From JAHZFN01 sp965149945 (GTDB lineage Bacteria; Bacillota; Dehalobacteriia; UBA4068; UBA4997), in assembly GCA_965149945.1 (NCBI GenBank), contig CBCTTQ010000001.1:1-64000 (forward strand): a stretch of 64,000 nt of DNA, written 5' to 3'. A program made the position numbers and the translations under genes. The notes beneath the pieces were generated by a model. The model worked only from the letters and a program-made list of their open reading frames with translations. It had not been told where the DNA came from and ran no database searches. Of this stretch, positions 53,256 through 62,686 are shown one piece after another. How positions within the stretch are numbered: the stretch's first letter is position 1; each line of letters begins with the position of its first letter.

Positions 53256-54473
53256 ATGAACAGAGATAATATTTTACACGGACTTTTACCGGCTTTGCTG
53301 CTGAATTTGTCCATCGGCAGCGTGTACGCCTTCACTTCTCTTTCGGCGGCGCTGACGGAAAGCATGACCTACAGCAAAGGGGAAATTCAGTTTGCCTTCA
53401 GTTTGGCGATTTTCTTTTTGGGTACCAGCGCGGCCTTTTTCGGCAAGCTGGTGGAACGCAACACCAAAAAATCCTCTTTGATTTCCTGTCTCTGTTTTTT
53501 GACGGGACAATTGATTGCCGCCGCCGGGGTTTATTGGAACCAGCTGTTGTTGCTGTATTTGGGCTATGGTTGTGTTATGGGCATCGGTCTGGGCACAGGC
53601 TATCTGACTCCTGTGAAATCTCTGATGCAGTGGTATCCCAACAACAAAGGGCTGGCGACAGGGCTGGCGGTGACCTTTTTCGGGTTAGCGGCTACTTTGG
53701 CGGCGCCGCTGATTGACGGTTTGTTGTCGGTAACCACGGCGGCAGGGACCCTCTTTTGGATGGGTATTATTTATTTCGTACCGACTTTTTTGAGTTTTTT
53801 GCTGATTCGTCAGCCGCGGGGAGCCCAAATTCCCAAACTGAAAAAATTTAATCCCTCCAAAGCGGCCTTTCGCTATCAGAAATTTACTTATATGGGCATT
53901 TTGAAAGAAGCTCATTTTCTGCCTATTTGGCTGATCTTTTTTATCTCTATTCACTGCGGATTGGCTGTGATTCCGCTGGCGTCCGATGTTTTTGGTAATT
54001 ACGGCATCAGCGCCGCCGTGATTACGTTGTTGGTCAGCATGACGGGGTTGTTTAACGGAGCGGGGCGGCTGTTTTTTTCGGCGGTCTCCGACCATCTGCG
54101 GCGGCGTATTCGTATCTATGTGGCGGTGTTTGTGCTGGCGGCGGCGGGTTGTCTGTTGATTTTGACCGGGGCGCGTTTTCTGGTGGCGGCGGGCGTCATG
54201 GCGATTGTGGCGGCCTACGGCGCCGGATTCAGCTGTCTGCCTTCCAATCTGTCGGACATCTATGGGCTGAAGGATGAAAGCAAAATCCACGGTATGATGC
54301 TGACGGCCTGGGCGGTGGCAGGGTTGACGGGTAATCAAATGAGCAGTTTTATCATGGATCATGCCGGCTACACGGCGCTCTTTTTGGTGCTGATCGCTTT
54401 TTATCTGTTCGCTTTGGGCGTCTGGTGGGCGAAGCTGCGGCAAAACGCTCCCGCCAACCGTCCGCAGGAATAA
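53256..54473 (+). CDS. Major facilitator transporter, OFA (oxalate/formate antiporter) family
   Basis: 405 residues with about 12 hydrophobic segments. Family marks: LNLSIGSVYAFTSLS in TM1, GYGCVMGIGLGTGYLTPVKSLMQWYPNNKG around TM4 (OFA-type loop), and FNGAGRLFFSAVSD in the second half. The substrate is probably a small carboxylate but is not determinable. GAGGAAA precedes ATG 53256. The frame is open to 53079 through the repeat array, which would add a Lys/Gln-rich tail; I reject that start. Likely controlled by the upstream MocR protein. Confidence 0.9.
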   Translation: MNRDNILHGLLPALLLNLSIGSVYAFTSLSAALTESMTYSKGEIQFAFSLAIFFLGTSAAFFGKLVERNTKKSSLISCLCFLTGQLIAAAGVYWNQLLLLYLGYGCVMGIGLGTGYLTPVKSLMQWYPNNKGLATGLAVTFFGLAATLAAPLIDGLLSVTTAAGTLFWMGIIYFVPTFLSFLLIRQPRGAQIPKLKKFNPSKAAFRYQKFTYMGILKEAHFLPIWLIFFISIHCGLAVIPLASDVFGNYGISAAVITLLVSMTGLFNGAGRLFFSAVSDHLRRRIRIYVAVFVLAAAGCLLILTGARFLVAAGVMAIVAAYGAGFSCLPSNLSDIYGLKDESKIHGMMLTAWAVAGLTGNQMSSFIMDHAGYTALFLVLIAFYLFALGVWWAKLRQNAPANRPQE

Positions 54474-55296
54474 CGCGTTCGGTACTCTGACGGGCAGACG
54501 CTTTGATGAACAGAAGTTGCTTGCGGCGGCGTGGGTTTTTTCTTTTTGGATTGTTTTTAATACGCTGTTCGCCATTGAGATTCTGTTTGTTTTGGATCGT
54601 TTTTGTTCCGCGCGTTCAGAAGCGGGGCTGCTCGGATGAGGCAATTGACACTGTCGACGCCCACCGAGCAGCTCCCGTTTTTTTCGGTTTGGGAAGAAGA
54701 GTAAGATTATTGTCCTTTTGGATTGTTTTGGAGCGGCGAAAAAATTTTTTTTCGGGAAAGGCGGAAAAAACCCGCTTGAAAACAACGGGGCGAAATTTGT
54801 CTTTTTGGATTGTTTGGATTGGCGGCGGGGCGAGGGCCGCTTTTTCCGATTGCCGTTGCGCCCCTTGTTCGTTGCTGAGGTTTGTTTCCTTGGCTTTTCT
54901 GTCTTTCCGTCTGTCTTTGCGGCGGGGGACGCGATGTTGAATCGGCGAGGAAAAAATCTTCCGCGGCGGGATGCCTGTTCCATGGGCAAAAGAAAAGGAA
55001 GCGAATCTTTTTCCCTTGAGAAAGAGGTTGATTTTTGGCGGAAGGATATGTTATGATACTGGAAGATAAAGGGTTTTGCGCGGGAGGAGCATCGCTCCCC
55101 GAGGCGGGATCTTCCTCGAAAGACGACAGTCGGCGCCGATATCGGCGATTGTCCGAAAAAAACGGCGCGGAGGGGTTTTTCTTACAAAAACGGGGAAAAC
55201 TCCGAATAGGGAATTTGAACGCCGAGAAAGTTTACGAATTTGGCGAATCGAGCGAAAAAACTGTGCGAAACGCTCGATGCTGTGAGAGGTGTACGC
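54474..55296. other. Intergenic region after the transporter
   Basis: 823 bp. It holds a probable terminator at 54628-54682 and three scattered copies of TTTTGGATTGTTT (near 54545, 54716 and 54803). No supported coding frame. Confidence 0.55.
54628..54682 (+). terminator. Probable terminator after the transporter gene
   Basis: GCTGCTCGG and CCGAGCAGC pair across a 27-nt loop, followed by TCCCGTTTTTTT. Confidence 0.55.
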
Positions 55297-55455
55297 ATGA
55301 AGAGCAAAGTGTTTAGTTTGGTCGCGATTTTGTGTTATGTGGCGGCGCTGGTTGTGCTGGCGGCCGCTGTGCTCATCCCTAATATGTCTCTTTTACCGGT
55401 GGGTATCCTGGTGATTATCGCCGGATTGGTCTTTACCTTTTTGCATATGCACTGA
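55297..55455 (+). CDS. Small two-TM membrane protein, function unknown
   Basis: 52 residues, MKSKVFSLVAILCYVAALVV then a short turn and a second hydrophobic helix ending LHMH. AGAGGTG precedes ATG 55297, and a terminator lies about 100 bp after the stop. No family recognised; the small size limits certainty. Confidence 0.6.
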   Translation: MKSKVFSLVAILCYVAALVVLAAAVLIPNMSLLPVGILVIIAGLVFTFLHMH

Positions 55456-56271
55456 GGCGCGGGAGAACGCGGCGGAAAAAGAGTCCCGCCTTTTGGATGA
55501 GCGAGTATGAAAGAGTATGAAAACAGCTGCTGTTTATCGGCAGGGTCTCAAAACAAAAGATACAGACTGCGAAATAAGTCTGTATCTTTTCTCTTTTTAA
55601 AGCATGCTAATTTTTCTGTTTTACGGTTAAAACAGCCGAAGGATCGGGAGGAGCATCGAAACAAATTTAACCGGAATGATGATCTCAAATTGTTTCGGCA
55701 TATCCAAAATAATCGGATTTTTTACAAAACGTGTTTTAAATTAGGCTAGGATAGCGATGATAAAATTTTATTGTATGGCGTCGAGCAGGCAAAAAATAGT
55801 TTAACAACAAGCATATGGAATACCGCATTGAATTTTTCAGATGGGGGGTACGTGCCGCTATAAAAAAATCGTCGAAAATCATCGCGCCGAAACATCGGAA
55901 GAAATCGTTGAAATCACACAAAGCGCGTATCGAGGGCGAGCGTACCCTTTCTGCTCGGGGATATCCATAAAAGTCAGTTAAGGAAGATCAATACGCGTAC
56001 CCTTTCTTATGATTTGTCATACAAATCTTAAGCGGTTGTTTTGGTCTGAAAGCTTGCTATAGGAGAATACAAAGATCCATATCTTTTGTTTCCCGAAAGG
56101 CGTCTTTCTTTCTCAGGCGTTTTTGTTTCGCCTGATTGGCGAATTTGTCCCTCGGGACGGTCTCTGATCCCGCGGAGGATAGTTTCTTGTAAACAGTCGA
56201 TTTTTTCGTACGGTGTTTTTTTATGAATTTGTCGAAAATCTCCGAGACGGCGGGAAAAGTTTTAAAAGAGG
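55456..56271. other. Intergenic region between the small membrane gene and PAP2 gene
   Basis: 816 bp. A terminator is at 55555-55590. The rest has interrupted frames with stops and a 12-base string GCGTACCCTTTC seen at about 55943 and 55994. It may be decayed sequence; nothing identifiable. Confidence 0.5.
55555..55590 (+). terminator. Terminator after the small membrane protein gene
   Basis: 14-bp stem AAAAGATACAGACT/AGTCTGTATCTTTT, 8-nt loop, followed by CTCTTTTT. Confidence 0.85.
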
Positions 56272-56844
56272 TCAGGAAGCCGTGGGAGGCGGGGGGTTTT
56301 TACGCTGTCGCCAAATCCGTTCCGCGCCTTCCACCAGCGCTCGCGCCGCGAAAGCCAGTATGATACCGATCAAAGCCGCCGCCAAAATATCGCTGGGAAA
56401 ATGGACATAGAGGTAAAGACGGGAAAATGCCAACACCGCCGCCAGAGGCACCGCCCAAAAGGCGAATTTCCGGTTGGCCATTATCAAAATAACGGCTGCC
56501 GTTGTGGAGGACAGGGTATGTCCGGAAGGGAAAGAGTAGTCCTCGGGGACGGGAATCAGCAGCGGAACGGAAGGATCCAGCCAGCAGGGACGAGCTCGTT
56601 CCAGCAGCGGTTTCAGTCCCAAGTTGCCCACCAGCAGACAGAGAATCAGCCCCACTGCCAGCACTACCCCGTATTTGCGGTATTTTTTGGTGCAGAGGAG
56701 GATTAAAGTGATGAGAATCCAGATTTCGCCGTGGTTGCCCAGCATCGTCAGCTTCGGCATCAAAAAATCCAAAAAGGTGCGGCGGCAGGTCTCTTGGATC
56801 CAGTGGAGCAGAGACCAATCCAAATTTAACAGGGTTTCCGTCAT
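56272..56844 (-). CDS. PAP2-family phosphatase, membrane-bound
   Basis: 190 residues with about five TM segments and the three acid-phosphatase motifs: KPLLERARP, PSGHT and SRLYLYVHFPSD. The active site faces outside; likely dephosphorylates undecaprenyl pyrophosphate or phosphatidylglycerol phosphate. AAAGGAG precedes ATG 56844. The Pro-rich C-terminus (NPPPPTAS) is unremarkable. Stands alone. Confidence 0.9.
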   Translation of the reverse strand: MTETLLNLDWSLLHWIQETCRRTFLDFLMPKLTMLGNHGEIWILITLILLCTKKYRKYGVVLAVGLILCLLVGNLGLKPLLERARPCWLDPSVPLLIPVPEDYSFPSGHTLSSTTAAVILIMANRKFAFWAVPLAAVLAFSRLYLYVHFPSDILAAALIGIILAFAARALVEGAERIWRQRKNPPPPTAS

Positions 56845-57200
56845 AGAAAATCTCCTTTCTCAGCGGAGCCGTCGGTTTCTGTCATCATACCATATTCTGT
56901 GGAGAAAGTCTACCTCTTAAAAAGCTTTCTGCTTTCGGGCGTTTTTATGACGCGCGGCAGGGAAATTTTGTTGTTTTATGATGATGGTTTTGAATGATTT
57001 CTTTCGACGGCGCTTGCGGGAATGGGGATATCGTCTTTTGGCGTTTTCGGCGGGGAAAGAAGAGAGACCGGGCAAAAGGGAGGTAAAAAACAGCGGGCGG
57101 CAGGAAAAAGATAAGCAAGACAGAATATCCAAACAGGAATGAAAAGACGCTGAAGGAGGCTGCTTTTTCCAATCAGAAGAAACCGAAGGGAGAAGAAATC
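56845..57200. other. Divergent PAP2-phzF intergenic region
   Basis: 356 bp; no gene or clear promoter recognised. Confidence 0.4.
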
Positions 57201-57992
57201 ATGAAACAATACATTGTGGACGCTTTTACCGATCGGCTGTTTGCCGGCAACCCCGCCGCGGTCTGCCTGTTGACGCGATGGCCGTCGGAAACGATGATGC
57301 AAAACATCACCCGAGAAAACAACCTGTCGGAAACGGCTTTTGCGGTGCCGCTGGGGGAAGATTATCACCTGCGCTGGTTTACGCCCGGCGGCGAAATTGA
57401 TTTGTGCGGACACGCTACCATGGCCTGCGCCCATGTGATTTTTCAACATTTGCAGCCACAACGGCGGGAGACGCGGTTTCAGACGCGGAGCGGTCTTTTG
57501 ACGGTACGCCGTCGCGCTGATTTATATGAGATGGATTTTCCCGCTTATGAGCTGCGGGAGACAGCGGTGACTCCCGAGATGGCGGAGGCGTTGGGCGCGA
57601 CCCCGGCGGCGGCCTGCTTGGGGCGGGATTTGCTTTGTGTTTTTGAAGACGAGGCAACGGTGCGGCGGTTGACGCCGAATTTGGAAAAAGTGAGCCGATT
57701 GGAAGGGCTGCTGGTACATGCCACTGCTCCCGGTCACGGCGGCACGGACTGTGTTTCCCGCTCTTTCGCGCCGAAACTGGCCGTCCCCGAAGACCCCGTC
57801 TGCGGGTCGGGTCATTGTCATATCATCCCTTATTGGGCGGAGCGTCTGGGTAAAACTACCCTCAAGGCGGAGCAGGCTTCCCGACGGGGAGGATTTTTGT
57901 ATTGCCGTTCGGAAGGGGAACGGGTGACGCTGGGCGGTCGGGCGGTTACTTTCTCCGTTGCTGATTTGCTGATAGATTTCCAAGGGGAATGA
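57201..57992 (+). CDS. PhzF-family isomerase-like protein
   Basis: 263 residues with the diaminopimelate-epimerase-like double-barrel fold: YIVDAFTDRLFAGNPAAVC, the catalytic Glu in NNLSETAF, FTPGGEIDLCGHATMACAHV, and DPVCGSGHC in the second half. Family members isomerise small metabolites; the substrate here is unknown and no phenazine genes are present. GGGAG precedes ATG 57201. Confidence 0.88.
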   Translation: MKQYIVDAFTDRLFAGNPAAVCLLTRWPSETMMQNITRENNLSETAFAVPLGEDYHLRWFTPGGEIDLCGHATMACAHVIFQHLQPQRRETRFQTRSGLLTVRRRADLYEMDFPAYELRETAVTPEMAEALGATPAAACLGRDLLCVFEDEATVRRLTPNLEKVSRLEGLLVHATAPGHGGTDCVSRSFAPKLAVPEDPVCGSGHCHIIPYWAERLGKTTLKAEQASRRGGFLYCRSEGERVTLGGRAVTFSVADLLIDFQGE

Positions 57993-58135
57993 GGAAAGGA
58001 AGTCGCTCTGCTTCCCGTTAAAAGCGGATCAAGGTTTTCGAGGGGAGAAGCAAGGATAAAAATCAGGGAAACGGAAAAAGACGAAACCGCCCCAAAGGGC
58101 GAAGAACCAAGCAAAGCCGAAGAAAAAAGAAAAAA

Positions 58136-58240
58136 GAATAAAAGAATAAAGAATAAAAGAATAAAGAGTAAAAGAATAAAGAGTAAAAGAATAAAAAGTA
58201 AAAGAATAAAAAGTAAAAGAATAAAAAGTAAAAGAATAAA
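58136..58240. repeat. 15-bp tandem repeat (AGTAAAAGAATAAAA)
   Basis: About seven units of period 15, drifting between AGTAAAAGAATAAAG, AGTAAAAGAATAAAA and AATAAAAGAATAAAG. The array abuts the tRNA terminator. No spacers of CRISPR type. A likely variable-number locus. Confidence 0.88.
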
Positions 58241-58276
58241 AAGGAACCTGTTTCCTATGGAAACAGGTTCCTTTTT
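58238..58276 (-). terminator. Terminator of the tRNA operon
   Basis: 18-bp perfect stem AAAAAGGAACCTGTTTCC and its complement with a 3-nt loop. The minus strand ends in TTTTT. Confidence 0.9.
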
Positions 58277-58278
58277 GA

Positions 58279-58354
<76 letters not shown>

Positions 58355-58359
58355 ATGAA

Positions 58360-58436
58360 TGGTCGGGATGACAGGATTTGAACCTGCGACCTTTGCGTCC
58401 CGAACGCAACGCTCTACCAAACTGAGCCACATCCCG
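58360..58436 (-). tRNA. tRNA-Pro (anticodon CGG)
   Basis: 77 nt with encoded CCA. Acceptor CGGGATG/CATCCCG pairs fully, anticodon stem TTGCG/CGCAA has loop TTCGGGA (anticodon CGG, reading CCG), and the T arm has GGTTCAAATCC. Five bases upstream of tRNA-Ala in one operon. Confidence 0.96.
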
Positions 58437-58489
58437 AGTTTTGTTGATGGCCGCTGTTTGGTCAGCGTGACCATTTGTTTTACCATACC

Positions 58490-58518
58490 ATTATAGCACC
58501 ATTTTGACTTCAGGGCAA
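58490..58518 (-). promoter_or_regulatory. Promoter of the tRNA-Pro/tRNA-Ala operon
   Basis: Minus-strand TTGCCC (58518-58513), 17-bp spacer, perfect TATAAT (58495-58490). Confidence 0.75.
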
Positions 58519-58586
58519 GAAAAAAATGAAGAAAATCATGAAAAAATGAAAAAATTTTTCCGCGGCGTTCCTTCCGCCGGACGGTG

Positions 58587-59078
58587 TTATTTGCGTAAGT
58601 CTACAATTTGCCCCTGGATAGTGTCTCCCACAATGGTTAAAATGCCAGCGGTGGGGGTTTCTTGTTTGGCGGCGCAGGAACCGGGGTTGAAATACAGTAC
58701 CCCGTCGATCACTTCGTTTTTCGGTTTGTGGGTATGACCGAAAACAATCACTTCCGGCTTGTCATAGCGGAAATTGTTGTACAGCCGTTGGATGATGTCT
58801 ACGCTTTTGTCCCCTTGATTGCCGTGGATCAGACCGATTTTCACACCGCCCAGAGTCAGGGTTTGTCTGGTGCCGAAATACTGATGATTATATTCATTGT
58901 CGCAGTTGCCCGCCACGCAGTAGGTAGAGGCGTAATTCATGACGCGGTTGTAAAAGGAGATATCGCCGATGTCTCCGGCATGGAGAATCGCGTCAAAGCG
59001 TTCTTTTTCCAAAAAATCAAAAACAAATTCCGGGTCTCCCGGCTGGTAATGGCTGTCGGATAATACACAGATTCTCAT
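58587..59078 (-). CDS. YfcE/MJ0936-type metallophosphodiesterase
   Basis: 163 residues of the calcineurin-like fold with every metal motif: SDSH near residue 7, HAGDIGD, AGNCDNE, LIHGNQGD and FGHTHKP. Cytosolic; known relatives hydrolyse phosphodiesters, but the natural substrate is uncertain. A ribosome site (AAGGAGGAT) precedes ATG 59078. Follows selB at 121 bp on the same strand. Confidence 0.92.
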   Translation of the reverse strand: MRICVLSDSHYQPGDPEFVFDFLEKERFDAILHAGDIGDISFYNRVMNYASTYCVAGNCDNEYNHQYFGTRQTLTLGGVKIGLIHGNQGDKSVDIIQRLYNNFRYDKPEVIVFGHTHKPKNEVIDGVLYFNPGSCAAKQETPTAGILTIVGDTIQGQIVDLRK

Positions 59079-59199
59079 GGGATCCTCCTTTTCTTGGTGT
59101 GTTTTCTGTTCTTATACCTTATAATATACGAAATGAGCCGAAAAATCAATGGTTTTTTGGCTCGGTTCTTTCTTGGGTCGGGACCGCGACACAAAAGAA

Positions 59200-60885
59200 T
59201 CAGGGGGCGGGCTTTTGGGCGGCGTTTGTCAACACTCTCACGTCTCCTTGGCGACGAGTCAGGCGGCGGCAATCCAGATGGTTTAAGACGGCAAGGGCGA
59301 ATTTGCGGGAAGTTCCCAGCAGGGTGCGGGCTTCCGCCAAGGTGAGGGTTTGATGGCGGCGCAGATGGCGGAGGAGGATGTCTTCGGCTTTTTCCAGCGC
59401 CCGCGCCTCGAAAAGGATTCCGCCGCTTTCGACGATTTTGTCTTGGAAGAGGAGGAGCTGAATCAGGGCGTTTGCTGTGGCAGTCGGCAGATCCGCCAGA
59501 AGTTCCGCGCGGGCGGGGGGCGTCATGCCCCCCGCTTCCAGACGATGGAGGATTGTTTGCAGCTGTTTTTGGGCGGCGGCGTCCGGACAGGGTTGAAAAT
59601 CCGCCAGAGCCACACGGTCTTTTTCCAGTCGCAGCCGGCCCGCTTTCTGCCAGGCGGTCAAGAGACGGCGGCGCTCCGCGGCGCTGAGACGGGGGAGGCA
59701 TTTTTGTTTCAGTTCCGCCGCGGGAACACCCGGAGACAGGGGATGCGCGCGGTGGTATTCCCGCAGAAACTCCAGCAAAGACGGCAAAAGGGAGGTATCT
59801 TCGGCTGACTTTTTGGGCGGATTGATCGCCAACACCCGCGCGCCGCCCAGGGTGCGGATGGGGTTGCCCCCCGCCAAAATCAGACGGTCTTCGGGCAGAG
59901 GGAAGAGCGGCTTTTCGGGATGCAGTTTTACCTGTCGAGTTTCTCCCGGGCGCAGCGGTTCTCCGGGAAAACGGATTTTCCCCGACACTTCCGTCGTACC
60001 GAATCGCAGCCGCAGCCGTGTGCCGCTTGGGAGTTCCGCCGCCCGAGGCAGTAAAAACACCTCTGTGAGGAGGGTGTGATCCGGTTCGGGGTTTTGCTCG
60101 GGGGAAACCAGCCAGGCGCCGTGGGGGATTTGTTCGACTCGGAGATCGGGCAGGTTCAACGCCGCCCGCAGGCGGTTGGCGCAATGGTCAACCGCCTGAC
60201 CGTTAACTTCCAGACGGCGCACACGGGTCAGGAGACCGCTTGGAAGCAGCCGCAATTTTTGTCCCACTTGTAAGTGTCCGCCCCAGAGGGTGCCTGTTAC
60301 CACGGTGCCGAATCCTTTGATTGGAAAACAGCGATCGATGGGCAGGCGGGTCGGGGCGTCGGCGGGAGGCGGGGGCAGTTTTGCCGCCAATCGCCGCACG
60401 GTTTCGGTCAGTTCTGCCAGACCTGCCCCTGTGCGGACGGAAACTTCCACCAGAGGGGCGTCGGCCAGAGAGGTATGCCGTACGGCGTCTTGCAGCGCCT
60501 TTTTCAGAGGCAGCCGTTCTTTCTCCGTATTTTTGTCGCATTTGGTGATGACCAGCACGCCGCCGATGCCCAGCAGGGAAAGAATATCCAGATGTTCTCT
60601 GGTTTGGGGCATGATGCCTTCGTCGGCGGCGACTGTCAATAGCGCCAGATCGATGGCGGAAGCGCCTGCCGTCATAGCGCGCACCAGCTTGTGGTGTCCG
60701 GGTACATCGATGAGATCCGCCGCTAAATCTTCCGAAAGCCGCCAAAGGGCGTAGCCGGGGCGGATGGTGATGCCCCGCGCTTTTTCTTCGGGCAGGCGGT
60801 CGGTGTCTGTTCCTGTCAGCGCCTTGGTCAGGGCGGTTTTGCCGTGGTCGACATGTCCGGCGGTGCCGATGATGATTCTGCGCAA
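59200..60885 (-). CDS. selB: Selenocysteine-specific elongation factor SelB
   Basis: Delivers selenocysteyl-tRNA to UGA codons next to a SECIS hairpin. GTPase motifs [16 protein letters not shown] and TKCD lie in the first 140 residues, then EF-Tu-like beta domains, and C-terminal winged helices (last: [20 protein letters not shown]) for SECIS binding. 561 residues is shorter than many SelB proteins (about 630). The start is TTG 60885 with AAAGGAGG 8 nt upstream. It follows selA. selC and selD were not found in the window. Confidence 0.93.
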   Translation of the reverse strand: MRRIIIGTAGHVDHGKTALTKALTGTDTDRLPEEKARGITIRPGYALWRLSEDLAADLIDVPGHHKLVRAMTAGASAIDLALLTVAADEGIMPQTREHLDILSLLGIGGVLVITKCDKNTEKERLPLKKALQDAVRHTSLADAPLVEVSVRTGAGLAELTETVRRLAAKLPPPPADAPTRLPIDRCFPIKGFGTVVTGTLWGGHLQVGQKLRLLPSGLLTRVRRLEVNGQAVDHCANRLRAALNLPDLRVEQIPHGAWLVSPEQNPEPDHTLLTEVFLLPRAAELPSGTRLRLRFGTTEVSGKIRFPGEPLRPGETRQVKLHPEKPLFPLPEDRLILAGGNPIRTLGGARVLAINPPKKSAEDTSLLPSLLEFLREYHRAHPLSPGVPAAELKQKCLPRLSAAERRRLLTAWQKAGRLRLEKDRVALADFQPCPDAAAQKQLQTILHRLEAGGMTPPARAELLADLPTATANALIQLLLFQDKIVESGGILFEARALEKAEDILLRHLRRHQTLTLAEARTLLGTSRKFALAVLNHLDCRRLTRRQGDVRVLTNAAQKPAP

Positions 60886-60972
60886 GGGATTGCCTCCTTT
60901 CGTCGGGGTTTCTTTTGGTCGGTGTTTTGGCGGCGCCTTTTCGGGGGCGGCATGACGGGGCGCCGCGGACCG

Positions 60973-62382
60973 TTACAGAGAGCAGGCGGCGGCGGCTTCC
61001 GCGATCAAATCCAAATCACCCTCCAGCAGAGTACGGGTGTCCAGTTGATAGGCGTTGTCGTGGATGTAGCCGATGATAGGGACTTTGGCGGCGCGCATTT
61101 CTTTTGCCAGCCGGTTCAGGTTGTCCACTCCTTCGATTCGTACAACACAGGTGGGCAGCTTCACATCGGGCAGAGAACCGCCTCCTACCAGTCCTTTGGT
61201 GTAGGATAGGGAGATTTCCCAGTTATCTTTGACTTCTGCCAGCCGGTTCGCCAGGGTTTGAGCCGTGGCTGCCAGTTCTTGGGCGGATTTGGTCAGGCAG
61301 CGCAGGACGGGGATTTTGCTCAGCGCCTCTTGGGGACGGCGATAACAGCGCAGGGTGCCTTCCAAAGCCGCCAAAACCATTTTGTCAGGGCGCAAGGCGC
61401 GGGTCAGAGGATTTTCATAGATGGTGCGGATGTGTTCCCGATCTCCCAGGATGATGCCGCATTGGGGACCGCCCATTAATTTATCCCCGCTGAAGGTGAT
61501 GAGATCCATTCCGGAGCGAATCAGTTTTTTCATGGTGGATTCGTTGCCGATGCCCAATCCCGTCAGCGGATAGAGGGCGCCGCAGCCCCAGTCATAGATA
61601 GTGGTAACGCCGTGTTCCCGCCCCAGATGAGCGATTTCCGAAAGGTCGGGGGTTTCCACAAAGCCGCTCATATAAAAATTGCTGGGATGGACTACCAAGA
61701 GAACGCCGGTGTTTTCGTTGATGGCGCGGCGATAATCTTCAATACGGGTTTTGTTGGTGGTGCCGATTTCATGGAGACGGACCCCGCTTTTTTCCATAAT
61801 TTCGGGTACTCGAAAGGAGCCGCCGATTTCCACCAGCTGCCCGCGGGAGATGACGCCTTCTTTGTTTTGACCGAAGGTATTCAGCGCTAACAAAATGGCG
61901 GCGGCGTTGTTGTTGACCACCAGACAGTCTTCTGCTCCTGTCACCTGACAGAGGAGATCATGGACGTTGGCAAAGCGGCTTTTGGCGCGTTCGCCGCTTT
62001 CCAAATCGATTTCCAAATTGCAATAGCCGCGGATCACCTGGTTGACGCCTTCGATGGCGGGTTCCGCCAGGGGCGCCCGTCCCAAATTGGTGTGGAGAAC
62101 GATGCCGGTGGCGTTTACCACCTTGCGCGTCCGCAGACCGCAATAGGCGGCAGCGGACAGCCGACGGCAGAGAGAATCGGTCAAAGCCCGCCGAAATTCT
62201 TCCTTGGAAGCGTAGCGGCTGCTGATTTCCGCGGGATGTTCCCGCAGCGCTTCCCGCCAGTGGTTCACCTCCTGCCGCGCCAGATCGACTTTTTCCGTTT
62301 GCTCCATATCTTGAAAAGCAGTCACCTCCGGACTGCTTAACAGATGTTCGATGGAAGGAATCCATCGGAATAGATTGCTCAT
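60973..62382 (-). CDS. selA: L-seryl-tRNA(Sec) selenium transferase SelA
   Basis: PLP enzyme converting seryl-tRNA(Sec) to selenocysteyl-tRNA(Sec). 469 residues: an N-terminal tRNA-binding part, VVNATGIVLHTNLGRAPL, VNNNAAAILLALN, and the PLP lysine in ITFSGDKLMGGPQ, which is intact. AGAGGA precedes ATG 62382. With selB 87 bp downstream it forms the selenocysteine insertion operon, so the organism decodes UGA as selenocysteine in at least one gene. Confidence 0.96.
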   Translation of the reverse strand: MSNLFRWIPSIEHLLSSPEVTAFQDMEQTEKVDLARQEVNHWREALREHPAEISSRYASKEEFRRALTDSLCRRLSAAAYCGLRTRKVVNATGIVLHTNLGRAPLAEPAIEGVNQVIRGYCNLEIDLESGERAKSRFANVHDLLCQVTGAEDCLVVNNNAAAILLALNTFGQNKEGVISRGQLVEIGGSFRVPEIMEKSGVRLHEIGTTNKTRIEDYRRAINENTGVLLVVHPSNFYMSGFVETPDLSEIAHLGREHGVTTIYDWGCGALYPLTGLGIGNESTMKKLIRSGMDLITFSGDKLMGGPQCGIILGDREHIRTIYENPLTRALRPDKMVLAALEGTLRCYRRPQEALSKIPVLRCLTKSAQELAATAQTLANRLAEVKDNWEISLSYTKGLVGGGSLPDVKLPTCVVRIEGVDNLNRLAKEMRAAKVPIIGYIHDNAYQLDTRTLLEGDLDLIAEAAAACSL

Positions 62383-62686
62383 AGGACATTCCTCTTTCTT
62401 TTCCTGTGGTTTTGTAAAAAGCGGTTCCGTTTTCTATACTCTTTTTTCTGTCTTTTTCTTCTTTTGCCGCCTCATCGACCGAAGGCTTTTTCGTGTTTTG
62501 TTCGCGGCGGCAAAAGGAGCTCTTTTTCATTATGCCATATTTCAGCGGGAAAATAAAGGGCTTCCTCCGAACAGCAAAAAACGCGAAAAAACGGACAGAC
62601 GGCGGTAAAATTTTTCAAAGGGGGAAACGCAATATCCGCCAAGTTTCGGCATAAACTGTAGAACCTGAGGAAAATGGGGTGATCAT
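62383..62686. other. Divergent selA-sigK intergenic region
   Basis: 304 bp containing the candidate SigE promoter of sigK; no gene. Confidence 0.55.
62632..62657 (+). promoter_or_regulatory. Candidate SigE-type promoter of sigK
   Basis: ATA (62632-62634), 15 bp, CATAAACT (62650-62657), matching the SigE -10 CATACAnT except one base. The same spacing is seen upstream of spoIIID. Confidence 0.45.

Noticed and set aside
58136..58240. CRISPR-like array near the tRNAs
   Set aside because: Repeats are directly adjacent with period 15, no spacers and no cas genes.
59079..59199. Selenocysteine tRNA (selC) downstream of selB
   Set aside because: No cloverleaf or long extra arm could be drawn in the gap.
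59075..60184. 369-codon frame in another minus-strand phase of selB
   Set aside because: Overlaps selB almost fully, Arg/Pro/Ser-rich, no ribosome site; selB is certain in its own frame.
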